NCBI GenBank assembly: GCA_944363745.1
Contig: CALVVD010000024.1
Coordinates: 1 to 11,053, forward strand
Origin: an uncultured Bacilli bacterium
GTDB lineage: Bacteria > Bacillota_I > Bacilli_A > RF39 > UBA660
Direction of reading: 5' to 3'
Length of the DNA stretch: 11,053 nucleotides
Positions 1 to 6,317 of the stretch are shown here, piece after piece. How positions within the stretch are numbered: position 1 is the stretch's first letter; each line of letters opens with the position of its first letter. The translations under genes and the position numbers were made by a program. The notes under the pieces are model-generated. The model saw nothing but the letters and a program-made list of their open reading frames with translations. It did no database searches and was not told the origin of the DNA.

Positions 1-527
1 ATAGTGATGTTTTAAGAGATATTATTAAAATAGATGTTACTAGTAAAGCTGGATTATTATCATTATTTCAAGATTATGAAGAAGCTAAGAGTGAATATGA
101 TCAGATAAAATATGCTTTAAAAATGGTAAAACAAACTGGTTATGGTGTGGCTACTCCAAGACTTAATGATATGAAGTTAGATACTCCTGAGATTATTAAA
201 CAAGGTCCAAGATATGGTATTAAACTTAAAGCAGTTGCCCCTTCTATTCATATGATTAGAGTTGATGTTAATTCTACTTTTGAACCTATTATTGGTAGTG
301 AAGTACAAAGTAAAGAGTTAATTGATTACTTAATGAGAGATTATGAAAATAATCCTAGTGAAATATGGAAAAGCGAAATATTTGGTAGAAGTTTAGATAA
401 TATTGTTCAAGAAGGAATACAAGCAAAGATTAATTCTATGCCAGATAATATTAGATATAAGTTACAACAAACTTTAACTAAAGTAGTTAATAAAGGTTCT
501 AATAATATGATTGCTATAGTTCTCTAA
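1..527 (+). CDS. spoIVA: Stage IV sporulation protein A, C-terminal part (5' end outside window)
   Basis: SpoIVA is the ATPase that polymerises on the outer forespore membrane and forms the base layer of the spore coat. The frame is open from base 3, with the first codon cut by the window edge, and gives about 175 residues, compared with roughly 490 for the full family member. The fragment matches the family's C-terminal region closely: SLFQDYEEAKSEYD, IKYALKMVKQTGYG, the run KLKAVAPSIHMIRVDV, then PSEIWKSEIFGRSL and the ending MIAIVL. The ATG at 123 is internal and is not the start. The gene converges with an unknown gene on the other strand, with stop codons overlapping at 524-527, and ends in a rho-independent terminator. 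It indicates an endospore-forming host. Identification is by recalled family similarity and is very secure. Confidence 0.96.
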   Translation, partial: SDVLRDIIKIDVTSKAGLLSLFQDYEEAKSEYDQIKYALKMVKQTGYGVATPRLNDMKLDTPEIIKQGPRYGIKLKAVAPSIHMIRVDVNSTFEPIIGSEVQSKELIDYLMRDYENNPSEIWKSEIFGRSLDNIVQEGIQAKINSMPDNIRYKLQQTLTKVVNKGSNNMIAIVL

Positions 528-540
528 GGAGAACTTTTTT
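518..540 (+). terminator. Intrinsic terminator of spoIVA, overlapping its stop codon
   Basis: A perfect 7-bp stem, AGTTCTC (518-524) with GAGAACT (529-535), encloses the 4-base loop TAAG and runs directly into a T6 tract (535-540). The loop contains most of the spoIVA stop codon TAA (525-527). On the opposite strand the hairpin is not followed by a T tract, so it should stop + strand transcription only. The same bases encode the last residues of the converging gene. Confidence 0.88.
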
Positions 541-928
541 CATTTATTATTAAATTAGAATGTTCTATTAGTTTTAGATATTCTTTATAAGTGATATTAT
601 CTATATCAATCTTTTTAGGATAAGTAGGAAAGTCTAAGTTATCTAATAGTTCTAAATGTATTTTTATTTTATCTTTTATAATAATTCTTAAATCTATTTC
701 TTCGGAAAAATCAAAACTATCTATTTTTTCTATTAAGAGAATTGTACCTATAATTTTTTTATTATAAACTCTTACTTCATAGTAACCTGGTTCTAGTAAG
801 TTATATTTTTTATTATAGTTTAAAAATATATTTTTAATTTTATTAATAGTCATTTCTTTATTATCCGTTGTTAAATTAATTGGTATTATAAGATATATTA
901 AGTTATCATTTTTAATAATTAATTTCAC
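524..928 (-). CDS. Hypothetical protein, 134 residues
   Basis: I do not recognise this protein. It begins at a GTG (928-926) preceded by AGGTGA at a normal ribosome-binding distance, and ends TAG inside the spoIVA terminator region. It is rich in I, K, L and N, with alternating hydrophobic stretches (LIIKNDNLIYLIIPINL at the start, RVYNKKIIGTILLIEKIDSF in the middle) that suggest a small beta-rich soluble fold. No signal peptide or clear membrane helix is visible. It lies 34 bases after engB but beyond that gene's terminator. A TATAAT at 941-946 is present without a good -35 box and sits very close to the start, so its promoter is unclear; leak-through from engB is possible. Codon use resembles the neighbours, so it is probably a real gene of unknown role. 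Confidence 0.7.
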   Translation of the reverse strand: MKLIIKNDNLIYLIIPINLTTDNKEMTINKIKNIFLNYNKKYNLLEPGYYEVRVYNKKIIGTILLIEKIDSFDFSEEIDLRIIIKDKIKIHLELLDNLDFPTYPKKIDIDNITYKEYLKLIEHSNLIINEKSSP

Positions 929-953
929 AAAACTTCACCTATTATAGGGTATG

Positions 954-988
954 AAAAAAGACTTAAATCGTGTCGATGATTAAGTCTT
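954..988 (-). terminator. Intrinsic terminator of the ackA-nrnA-engB operon
   Basis: Read on the - strand, AAGACTTAA (988-980) pairs with TTAAGTCTT (966-958). An inner ATCG/CGAT pairing with an ACA loop extends the hairpin past a 2-base bulge, and a T6 tract (959-954) follows. The stem includes the engB stop codon at 963-965, the same stop-codon overlap seen at spoIVA. Confidence 0.85.
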
Positions 989-1556
989 CTAATTTCTTTA
1001 ATACTTCATTTCTTCCTTCTTTAGTAATACTTGAAAAGACTATTAAGTCATCTCCCATTACTAAATCTAGAGTATCTGTTATTTGTTTTTTACATTTTTC
1101 TTTTTTACTAGTTCCTATTTTATCTGCTTTAGTAGCGACTATAGTAACTGGTAGATTATAATATTTTAAGAAGTTATACATTAAAACATCATCTTCAGTT
1201 GGTTTATGACGAAAATCAATAATCATAAAGACTCTTTTTAACTCTTTTCTTGTCTCTAAGTATTCTTCTATCATTTTACCAAATTTAGCTCGTGTTTTTT
1301 TACTAGTTTCAGCATAACCATAACCAGGTACATCGATTAAGTAAAAGTCATCATTTACTAAATAGAAGTTTAATGTTTGTGTTTTTCCAGGGTGAGATGA
1401 GGTTCTAGCAAGATTTTTTCTTCCTAAAAGTGTATTAATAAAACTACTTTTACCAACATTACTACGTCCTACTAAAAGGAATTCATTTTTTAAATCGGTT
1501 GGATATTGACTACGACGAGTAGCCATTATTTTAAGTTCTGATTTAGTTATTTTCAT
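963..1556 (-). CDS. engB: Ribosome biogenesis GTP-binding protein EngB (YsxC/YihA)
   Basis: EngB is an essential small GTPase of the TrmE-Era-EngA family that acts in the cytoplasm in late assembly of the large ribosomal subunit. At 197 residues it has normal family length. All GTPase motifs are visible: G1 GRSNVGKSS at 30-38, the switch I region SHPGKTQTLNFY at about 54-65, G3 DVPGYG at 75-80, G4 TKAD at 142-145 and G5 SSITKEG at 175-181. The start overlaps the end of nrnA by 14 bases, which suggests translational coupling, and the purine-rich AAAGAGATGAG upstream is a modest ribosome binding site. It is the last gene of the ackA1-nrnA-engB unit. Confidence 0.96.
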   Translation of the reverse strand: MKITKSELKIMATRRSQYPTDLKNEFLLVGRSNVGKSSFINTLLGRKNLARTSSHPGKTQTLNFYLVNDDFYLIDVPGYGYAETSKKTRAKFGKMIEEYLETRKELKRVFMIIDFRHKPTEDDVLMYNFLKYYNLPVTIVATKADKIGTSKKEKCKKQITDTLDLVMGDDLIVFSSITKEGRNEVLKKLEDLIIDTI

Positions 1557-2508
1557 CTTTACTCATCTCTTTCTTTAAATAAATTTCGGTAGCATAATCT
1601 ATATCTGATATTAAACTTTCTGCTTCTTCTAGAGTAGATAGTCTAGCACCACTAGCCATAGTATGTCCACCACCATTATATTTTTCGGCTATTTTATTGA
1701 TAGCAGGTCCTCTACTTCTAATATTTACACGAACGTTATTGTTTTTAACATCTTCAGTTACAATTATCCAGACTAAAACTTCATCTATAAAGTTAAAGTT
1801 ATTAATCATATTACCTGCTGAGGCACTATCAGCTTTAAATTTAGTAATGATATCATTAGTTAAAATGATATAGGCAACACCATTTTCTGTTACTTTCATA
1901 TTTAAAGAGATATATCCTTCAAGTCTTACTTCTTTTAGTGGCCTTAAGTATAGATTAGTATAGATATTTGATAGTTTTAAAGGATATTTTGATAAATAGG
2001 TACTTACAAGAGAAAAGGTTTTAGGAGTTGAACTATCAAAAAGAAAACGATTAGAATCTGAGACAAGACCATAATATAGTAGTTTTGTTATTTCCCTGTT
2101 ACATTTTAGTTTTGTTTTTAGTAAAAGTTCCATTAATATTTCACAAGTACTACTAGCTTTATCATCAATGTATTCAAGACCATCAAAGCTTTCGATAAAG
2201 GGATGATGATCTATTTTTATAATCATTTTCGCTTTATTATAGTCCTTATAATCTATTCTTTTTTTATCAGGAGTATCTAAAACGATTAAAAGAAAGTTAT
2301 CAAGTTCTTCTAATTTATCTAGTTTTCCCATATAAGAGAATTTTGTAGACCCATTACCTACAGCATAGACATTCTTATTAGGAAAAGTCAATTTAATAGA
2401 TTCCTTTAAAGCTAATTGGCTTGCTAGAGCATCAGGATCTACTCCTATATGCCTAGCGATGACAATTGTTTGATATTTCTTTATTTCTTTATATATTTTT
2501 TTAAACAT
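1543..2508 (-). CDS. nrnA: DHH/DHHA1 phosphoesterase, NrnA-type oligoribonuclease / pAp phosphatase
   Basis: NrnA-type enzymes degrade nano-RNAs (very short RNA oligomers) and dephosphorylate 3'-phosphoadenosine 5'-phosphate in the cytoplasm, using two metal ions. The 321 residues are of usual length. The DHH domain shows the metal-binding pattern HIGVDPDA (H20, D24, D26), an aspartate in VLDT (D78), the DHH triad at 100-102, ASST at 118-121 and VSDSNRF with D151. The C-terminal DHHA1 domain carries GGGHTMASGA at 279-288. It starts 14 bases after ackA1 with AGGAAA upstream, and overlaps engB at its 3' end. Some DHH relatives degrade cyclic di-AMP or its products (GdpP, PgpH/MgpA-like); the absence of membrane or GGDEF parts favours NrnA. 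The exact substrate preference is inference. Confidence 0.88.
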   Translation of the reverse strand: MFKKIYKEIKKYQTIVIARHIGVDPDALASQLALKESIKLTFPNKNVYAVGNGSTKFSYMGKLDKLEELDNFLLIVLDTPDKKRIDYKDYNKAKMIIKIDHHPFIESFDGLEYIDDKASSTCEILMELLLKTKLKCNREITKLLYYGLVSDSNRFLFDSSTPKTFSLVSTYLSKYPLKLSNIYTNLYLRPLKEVRLEGYISLNMKVTENGVAYIILTNDIITKFKADSASAGNMINNFNFIDEVLVWIIVTEDVKNNNVRVNIRSRGPAINKIAEKYNGGGHTMASGARLSTLEEAESLISDIDYATEIYLKKEMSKDENN

Positions 2509-2521
2509 ACTTATTTCCTAT

Positions 2522-3694
2522 CTAAATTAAATTTAATGTTTCTTTAGCAATCATTAACTCTTCATTAGTTGGAATAGCGAAAATACGAACTTTAGAATCT
2601 TTTCCAGTCAATTCTATTTCTTCTCCTGTTGTTTTGTTTTTCTCTTCATCAATAGTTATACCTAATACTTTTAATTTAGAAATAATATCATGACGAGCTG
2701 GAGAACTATTTTCACCAAGTCCTGCTGTAAATACTAAAGCATCAATTCCTTCAAGTTCTACATAGTAGTTAGCAATATATTTAACAACGGTATTAACAAA
2801 GATTTTATTAGCTAGAATAGCTTGTTCATCACCTTCATTAATAGCATTTCTAATATCACGATAATCACTATATTTTCTACTAACGCCAAGTAAACCTGAT
2901 TTTTTATTTAACATATCTACTACTTCTTTAGCATTTAGTCCTTCTTTTTCCATTATATAAGGAATAATTGAAGGATCAATATCACCACTTCTTGTTCCCA
3001 TCATAACTCCTGCTAGAGGAGTGAAGCCCATAGATGTATCTTGACATACACCATCTTTAATAGCAGAAAGAGAACAACCACTACCTAAATGACATACAAT
3101 AGCTTTATAGTTTTTAGTTTTTAGGATTTCACTTAATCTGCCGGCAATATATTTATGACTTGTACCATGAGCACCATATTTACGAACACCATAATCAGTA
3201 TACCAATTATATGGTACAGGATAAATATAGTTTTCTTTAGGCATTGTTTGATGATAAGCAGTATCAAAGACTGCAACCATTGGAACATTTGGTAAAGCTT
3301 TTTTACATGCTTCTATTCCTAGAATATGAGCTGGGTTATGTAAAGGAGCAAAATCTGCATATGATTTTATATCTTCAATAACTTTGTCAGTAATAATAAC
3401 AGAATGATCATAAGTATAGCCATGGACAATACGATGACCTATTCCATCTATTTCATCTAGATCTTTAATTATTCCTAAAGTAATTAGTCGATCTAACATT
3501 ACTTCAACAGCAACTGTATGATTAGGAAGTTCTACTTCTTCTTTTATTTTCTCACCATTATATTTAATAGTATAGAAACTTCCATCTAGTCCTACACGTT
3601 CAAAATAACCACTAGCAATACATAAGCTTTTATCCATATCAAAAAGACTAAATTTTAGTGAACTGCTACCAGCATTAACAGACATTATTTTCAT
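2522..3694 (-). CDS. ackA: Acetate kinase, first copy
   Basis: Acetate kinase converts acetyl phosphate and ADP to acetate and ATP, the energy-yielding last step of acetate fermentation in the cytoplasm. The 390 residues carry the family's key positions: N7 in VNAGSSSLKF, R88 in GHRIVHG, the catalytic aspartate in FDTAYH (D144), YGAHGTSHKY with H176, MGTRSGDID with R235, and the terminal TNEELMIA glutamates. Two small oddities are visible: alanine replaces the common phenylalanine in YGFHGTSH, and one residue is missing after IVHG, where most members, including the second copy here, read HGG. Neither removes a catalytic residue. It heads an operon with nrnA and engB, from the promoter at 3726-3753 and ribosome binding site AGAAGGA. 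No phosphotransacetylase gene is in the window. Confidence 0.96.
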   Translation of the reverse strand: MKIMSVNAGSSSLKFSLFDMDKSLCIASGYFERVGLDGSFYTIKYNGEKIKEEVELPNHTVAVEVMLDRLITLGIIKDLDEIDGIGHRIVHGYTYDHSVIITDKVIEDIKSYADFAPLHNPAHILGIEACKKALPNVPMVAVFDTAYHQTMPKENYIYPVPYNWYTDYGVRKYGAHGTSHKYIAGRLSEILKTKNYKAIVCHLGSGCSLSAIKDGVCQDTSMGFTPLAGVMMGTRSGDIDPSIIPYIMEKEGLNAKEVVDMLNKKSGLLGVSRKYSDYRDIRNAINEGDEQAILANKIFVNTVVKYIANYYVELEGIDALVFTAGLGENSSPARHDIISKLKVLGITIDEEKNKTTGEEIELTGKDSKVRIFAIPTNEELMIAKETLNLI

Positions 3695-3725
3695 ATATAT
3701 TCCTTCTTTCTTTAAATCTACTAGT

Positions 3726-3753
3726 ATTATACTATAGATTAGAATTTTTTCAA
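3726..3753 (-). promoter_or_regulatory. Sigma-A promoter of ackA1-nrnA-engB
   Basis: On the - strand a -35 box TTGAAA (3753-3748) is followed after 16 bases by a consensus -10 TATAAT (3731-3726), about 30 bases before the ackA1 start. The -35 box lies 5 bases after the stop codon of the RhuM/Fic gene. I see no terminator between that gene and ackA1, so transcripts from the ORF6N operon may also read into ackA1. Confidence 0.8.
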
Positions 3754-3757
3754 AGTA

Positions 3758-4540
3758 TTAGGCTAAAAAGTTCATAATAAGAGCTGTTATTAAGTTTTTC
3801 TCTTTAGGATTTGATTCTGCTATTAAAAGAGTCAAGGCTGTTAGAGTATTATTATCAATTACAAGAACATTATCTTTATAGAGCATATTATAATAATTTA
3901 AAAAGTAGATAAACATAGTTGCCGCTATACGTTTATTACCATCTATGAAAGCATGATTCTTAACTATTAAGTATAAAAAGTTAGCAGCTTTTTCTTCAGT
4001 AGTTTTATAGAGTTCTTCTCCATCAAAAGTCTGATAAATTGTATCTATAATAGCTTTAAATCCATTATCTCTTTCTAAGGCAAAAATATTACTATTTTCA
4101 TTAAATTTAAGAGTATTAATTATGTTCATACATTCTTCATAATTTACTTTTTTTAAACTTTTATTAGTTCCTTTTATTTTTAGAGTTTTATGGTCATAAT
4201 CATCTAATAGGTCTAAAGCTTTAGTGTATGATGTTATTACTTTTAATACACCTTTAGCATCTTTATCTTCTAATCTATCATCTAATCTATTTGCAATATC
4301 TATTAGTTCAATAGTTTTTTCTAGAGCTTTAAGTCTTTTTTCATTAACGGCATAACCTTTAATTAGATAGTCTTTTAACACTTTATTAGCCCATTTCCTA
4401 AAGGCAACACCGTTTTTGGATTTGACACGATAACCAACACTTATAATTACATCAAGATTATAATAATCAACCATATGGGTTTGAGTTTTATCTTCTAAGG
4501 CACCATGTTTAGTGGTATTCGCAAATTTTGCGACAACCAC
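3758..4540 (-). CDS. RhuM/Fic-Doc family protein, main part after a frameshift
   Basis: This carries the central and C-terminal parts of a RhuM-type protein fused to a Fic/Doc domain. The RhuM signature YYNLDVIISVGYRVKS is at 26-41 and continues through FRKWANKVLKDYLIKGYAVN to about 66. The C-terminal domain has the active-site loop HAFIDGNKR at 196-204, which fits the Doc-like HxFxDxNKR form rather than HPFxDGNGR. Fic/Doc proteins transfer AMP or phosphate to target proteins; RhuM's own role is poorly defined. The expected RhuM N-terminus lies just upstream in another frame (4542-4712), so this is probably one gene interrupted by a single extra base at a G5 run. If translated separately, GTG 4540-4538 would be the start, with AGGGGG upstream as binding site and the upstream stop only one base away. 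It is the third gene of an operon with two ORF6N genes. Confidence 0.85.
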   Translation of the reverse strand: MVVAKFANTTKHGALEDKTQTHMVDYYNLDVIISVGYRVKSKNGVAFRKWANKVLKDYLIKGYAVNEKRLKALEKTIELIDIANRLDDRLEDKDAKGVLKVITSYTKALDLLDDYDHKTLKIKGTNKSLKKVNYEECMNIINTLKFNENSNIFALERDNGFKAIIDTIYQTFDGEELYKTTEEKAANFLYLIVKNHAFIDGNKRIAATMFIYFLNYYNMLYKDNVLVIDNNTLTALTLLIAESNPKEKNLITALIMNFLA

Positions 4541-4541
4541 T
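4511..4541 (-). repeat. Inverted repeat with one-base centre, inside the RhuM/Fic gene
   Basis: Two 15-base arms (4511-4525 and 4527-4541) flank a single central base (4526). By my pairing 13 of 15 positions match, with a perfect core of TCGCAAA facing TTTGCGA. It encodes VVVAKFANTT and includes the GTG at 4538-4540. In the transcript it would form a hairpin starting directly after the TGA at the frameshift. Related inverted repeats occur in both ORF6N genes. Confidence 0.85.
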
Positions 4542-4712
4542 TCACCCCCTTAATTCTTCTTCTAAAGCATTGTTAATATGTTTCCTTATAGTTTTATAAT
4601 CTCTATCAAATAATTCAGCCATTTGTTCTGTATTTAACCAGACAGTCTCATCTTTCATATTTACTTCTAATTTTACATTTTGATTTTCAAAAATAACAAT
4701 TTCATTTTTCAT
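4542..4712 (-). pseudogene. N-terminal fragment of the RhuM/Fic gene, cut by a frameshift
   Basis: An ATG at 4712-4710 with a strong GGAGG ribosome binding site 8 bases upstream opens a 56-residue frame ending TGA at 4544-4542. The peptide is the expected beginning of RhuM proteins, including DETVWLNTEQMAELFDRDY and TIRKHINNALEEEL (a winged-helix-like DNA-binding segment). The next part of the family sequence, VVVAKFANTT, continues at once in another frame. Removing one G from the run at 4545-4549 would give LRGEVVVAKF and one protein of about 317 residues. Possible explanations are a sequencing or assembly indel, a true inactivating mutation, a switchable homopolymer, ribosomal frameshifting, or two coupled polypeptides. 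Confidence 0.85.
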
Positions 4713-4715
4713 TTA

Positions 4716-5225
4716 TTAATCCTCCTCTATTTTATTTATTAAATTTCTCTTTTTTATTAGTTTTTTAAGTGAATCTTCTAAGGCTTTAATTCTCTTATCA
4801 TGTTCTAATACTAAGTTATTTATGTATTTTTGTTCAGGTAAATTATATGATATATATTTTCTCATCGCTACGAAAGTATTTATTATTTTAATACTAACTT
4901 CTGTTGCAACTTTAGTTTTGAGCATTGTCGCTAAAAGCAAAACTCCTTCTTCTGTAAAGACTCTTATATTATATCTTCTACTTCCATGCTCATTTAAATT
5001 TGAGGTCGCAATTTGCGACTTCAAGATTTCAAGATCATTATCATCTAATATCCAACTTAATCTCTCTGAAAACTTTTTTTTATTTCTATATACTGATTCA
5101 TTTATTCTTTTTGTTTCTGTTTCATAAAGTCTTGCCAAGTCACTATCTAATATTACTTGCTTACCTCTTATTTCATATATCATATCATCTATTTTTATAT
5201 TTTCTTTTGCAACAACTTCATTCAT
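4716..5225 (-). CDS. ORF6N (KilA-N/Bro-like) domain protein, short copy
   Basis: ORF6N domains are DNA-binding modules common in phages and mobile elements. Here the domain spans about residues 14-125, with MIYEIRGKQVILDSDLARLYE at its start and VFTEEGVLLLATML at about 89-102, followed by a coiled-coil-like tail (140-165) rich in L and K. It has 169 residues and lacks the C-terminal domain of its neighbour. It starts 3 bases after the stop of the upstream copy, with GAGGAG upstream, and ends 3 bases before the RhuM start, so it is the middle gene of the operon. Its first 35 codons are nearly the same as those of the upstream copy (8 differences in 105 bases by my count), while the middle is strongly diverged. 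The function is probably regulatory or element-related, but that is inference. Confidence 0.88.
   Translation of the reverse strand: MNEVVAKENIKIDDMIYEIRGKQVILDSDLARLYETETKRINESVYRNKKKFSERLSWILDDNDLEILKSQIATSNLNEHGSRRYNIRVFTEEGVLLLATMLKTKVATEVSIKIINTFVAMRKYISYNLPEQKYINNLVLEHDKRIKALEDSLKKLIKKRNLINKIEED
4999..5025 (-). repeat. Inverted repeat inside the short ORF6N gene
   Basis: The arms GTCGCAA (5005-5011) and TTGCGAC (5013-5019) are perfect around a single base at 5012. They extend to 12 bp (5000-5011 with 5013-5024) with one mismatch. The sequence encodes LKSQIATS (residues 68-75). It lies at the same protein position as the repeat at 5891-5921 and shares the TCGCAA half-site with the RhuM repeat. 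Confidence 0.88.
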
Positions 5226-5228
5226 TTA

Positions 5229-6125
5229 TCAGTTCTCCTCATCTATTTCATTTATTTTATTTATTAGAGTATTTTTTACATATTCATCTCCTATTAAGGT
5301 AATAGAAAATGTTTTATAACCTATTCTATTTATACTGGCCCCACAGTGGTAGATAATCTCATCATCTAAGATAAAGTACCTATCATGAAATGTATTATTA
5401 TATATAACAGTTAGGTTATTATATTGTTTATTGTATTTTTCAACATCTTGTTTAGTAAGTAGATTATTAGGCTTAGTTATAATTATTACTTCTATCTTTA
5501 ATCTTTTTACAATATCTAGTATTGTATTGTCTGCATAAGCATCTATTATTACAAGTCTCTTATTAGCACTTTTAAATATCTCTTGTATTTTAGAATAAGC
5601 ATCATAAATCTGGCCGTTAAAATAGATTTCATTAACTTTTTTCTTTTCTTCTATTTTTTGAAACGAACCTTTTAATAATTTAATTTGACAATCATGTTCT
5701 AGCACCATATTATTTATATATTTTTGTTCAAGCAAATTTGTAGAGATATATTTTCTCATAGTTACAAAGGCTCTCATGATAGCAACACTCATCTCTGAAG
5801 CAATATCAGTTCTAAGAACGGTAGCTAACATTGCTACACCTTGCTCTGTAAAAACATAGGGTAGTTTACGAGTTCCTCCATAGTTATTCCAACTTGAAGT
5901 CCCAAATTGGGACTTCAAGTTTAAGAATTCTTCTGTTTCTAGCTGAAAATAAAAATCATTAGGGAATCTATTAATGTTCCTTTTTACTGCTTGATTAATT
6001 GTTTTTGTCCCATTAGCACATTCATAAAGCTTAGCCAAGTCACTATCTAACATTACTTGCTTTCCTCTTATTTCATAAATCATATCTTCTATTTTTATAT
6101 TTTCTTTTGTAACAACTTCATTCAT
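5229..6125 (-). CDS. ORF6N domain protein with C-terminal PLD-like domain
   Basis: The 298 residues have an N-terminal ORF6N domain (about 14-130, with EIRGKQVMLDSDLAKLYE and LPYVFTEQGVAMLATVL), a helical linker (LEQKYINNMVLEHD at about 132-145) and a C-terminal domain from about 165. The latter ends in NNTFHDRYFILDDEIIYHCGASIN (245-265). HDRYFILD resembles the HxKxxxxD motif of phospholipase D-like nucleases, but with R instead of K and only one copy in the chain, so activity is uncertain; a dimer could form the site. ORF6N proteins with this tail are a recurrent arrangement in mobile-element-rich genomes. It is the first gene of the ORF6N-ORF6N-RhuM operon, with GGAGG 8 bases or so before the ATG. 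Confidence 0.88.
   Translation of the reverse strand: MNEVVTKENIKIEDMIYEIRGKQVMLDSDLAKLYECANGTKTINQAVKRNINRFPNDFYFQLETEEFLNLKSQFGTSSWNNYGGTRKLPYVFTEQGVAMLATVLRTDIASEMSVAIMRAFVTMRKYISTNLLEQKYINNMVLEHDCQIKLLKGSFQKIEEKKKVNEIYFNGQIYDAYSKIQEIFKSANKRLVIIDAYADNTILDIVKRLKIEVIIITKPNNLLTKQDVEKYNKQYNNLTVIYNNTFHDRYFILDDEIIYHCGASINRIGYKTFSITLIGDEYVKNTLINKINEIDEEN
5891..5921 (-). repeat. Perfect 15-bp inverted repeat inside the long ORF6N gene
   Basis: The arms AACTTGAAGTCCCAA (5891-5905) and TTGGGACTTCAAGTT (5907-5921) match perfectly around a single base at 5906. It encodes LKSQFGTS (residues 70-77). Compared with the short copy, the core changes from TCGCAA/TTGCGA to TCCCAA/TTGGGA, a matched pair of changes that keeps the symmetry. 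Confidence 0.95.
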
Positions 6126-6133
6126 TTACTAAT

Positions 6134-6138
6134 CCTCC
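6134..6138 (-). promoter_or_regulatory. Ribosome binding site of the first ORF6N gene
   Basis: GGAGG lies 8 bases before the ATG at 6125. The block GGAGGATTAGTAAATG recurs with one change (GGAGGATTAATAAATG) before the RhuM start at 4712, suggesting that leader and gene start were copied together within the operon. Confidence 0.85.
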
Positions 6139-6151
6139 GAAAGTATATTTT

Positions 6152-6201
6152 AATAACTAGTTATTGGTTATTACTCTATAGTATTTATGTTCGAAAGTCA
6201 A
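6152..6201 (-). promoter_or_regulatory. Promoter and operator-like palindrome of the ORF6N operon
   Basis: On the - strand TTGACT (6201-6196) is a good -35 box. The -10 could be TATAGA (6180-6175, 15-base spacing) or TAGAGT (6178-6173, 17-base spacing). A perfect 14-bp palindrome, AATAACTAGTTATT (6152-6165), follows, close to where transcription would start, and would be well placed for a repressor. The ORF6N proteins themselves are obvious candidates, but that is inference. Confidence 0.6.
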
Positions 6202-6203
6202 GC

Positions 6204-6225
6204 AAAAAATGTTAAAAAAATGTTA
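6204..6225. repeat. Tandem direct repeat of 11 bp upstream of the ORF6N promoter
   Basis: AAAAAATGTTA occurs twice back to back (6204-6214 and 6215-6225). It lies just upstream of the -35 box of the ORF6N operon, where an A-tract array with about one helical turn of spacing could act as an UP element or protein binding site. Confidence 0.85.
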
Positions 6226-6226
6226 T

Positions 6227-6281
6227 GAATTTTCGTAAACATTATGATACTCTTATTACATAATGATTCTTACGAAAATTC
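6227..6281. repeat. Long nested inverted repeat between ackA2 and the ORF6N operon
   Basis: The outer arms GAATTTTCGTAA (6227-6238) and TTACGAAAATTC (6270-6281) are a perfect 12-bp match. The inner arms CATTAT (6240-6245) and ATAATG (6260-6265) pair as well, leaving a 14-base loop. A third TTCGTAA half-site follows at 6279-6285. It has no T tract of its own and adjoins the ackA2 terminator, so a protein binding site is more likely than a terminator. Confidence 0.85.
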
Positions 6282-6283
6282 GT

Positions 6284-6316
6284 AAAAAAAATAACTTGTT
6301 TATAGCAAGTTATTTT
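6284..6316 (-). terminator. Intrinsic terminator of ackA2
   Basis: On the - strand AAAATAACTTG (6316-6306) pairs with CAAGTTATTTT (6298-6288) around a 7-base loop, followed by more T residues to 6284. It begins 1 base after the ackA2 stop codon. The stem is AT-rich but 11 bp long. The + strand version has a short T run (6313-6316) and may also stop some opposing transcription. Confidence 0.85.
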
Positions 6317-6317
6317 A

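Noticed and set aside
970..1161. A 63-codon frame on the + strand
   Set aside because: It lies entirely antisense to engB, whose motifs are unmistakable, and has no ribosome binding site or recognisable content.
4822..5302. Two frames of about 100 codons on the + strand
   Set aside because: Both are antisense to the ORF6N genes and consist of low-complexity L/F/S/H-rich sequence, as expected from the opposite strand of AT-rich K/N-rich genes.
6227..6281. Insertion-sequence ends or transposon scar at the nested inverted repeat
   Set aside because: Only 55 bases are enclosed, with no transposase and no flanking target-site duplication visible.
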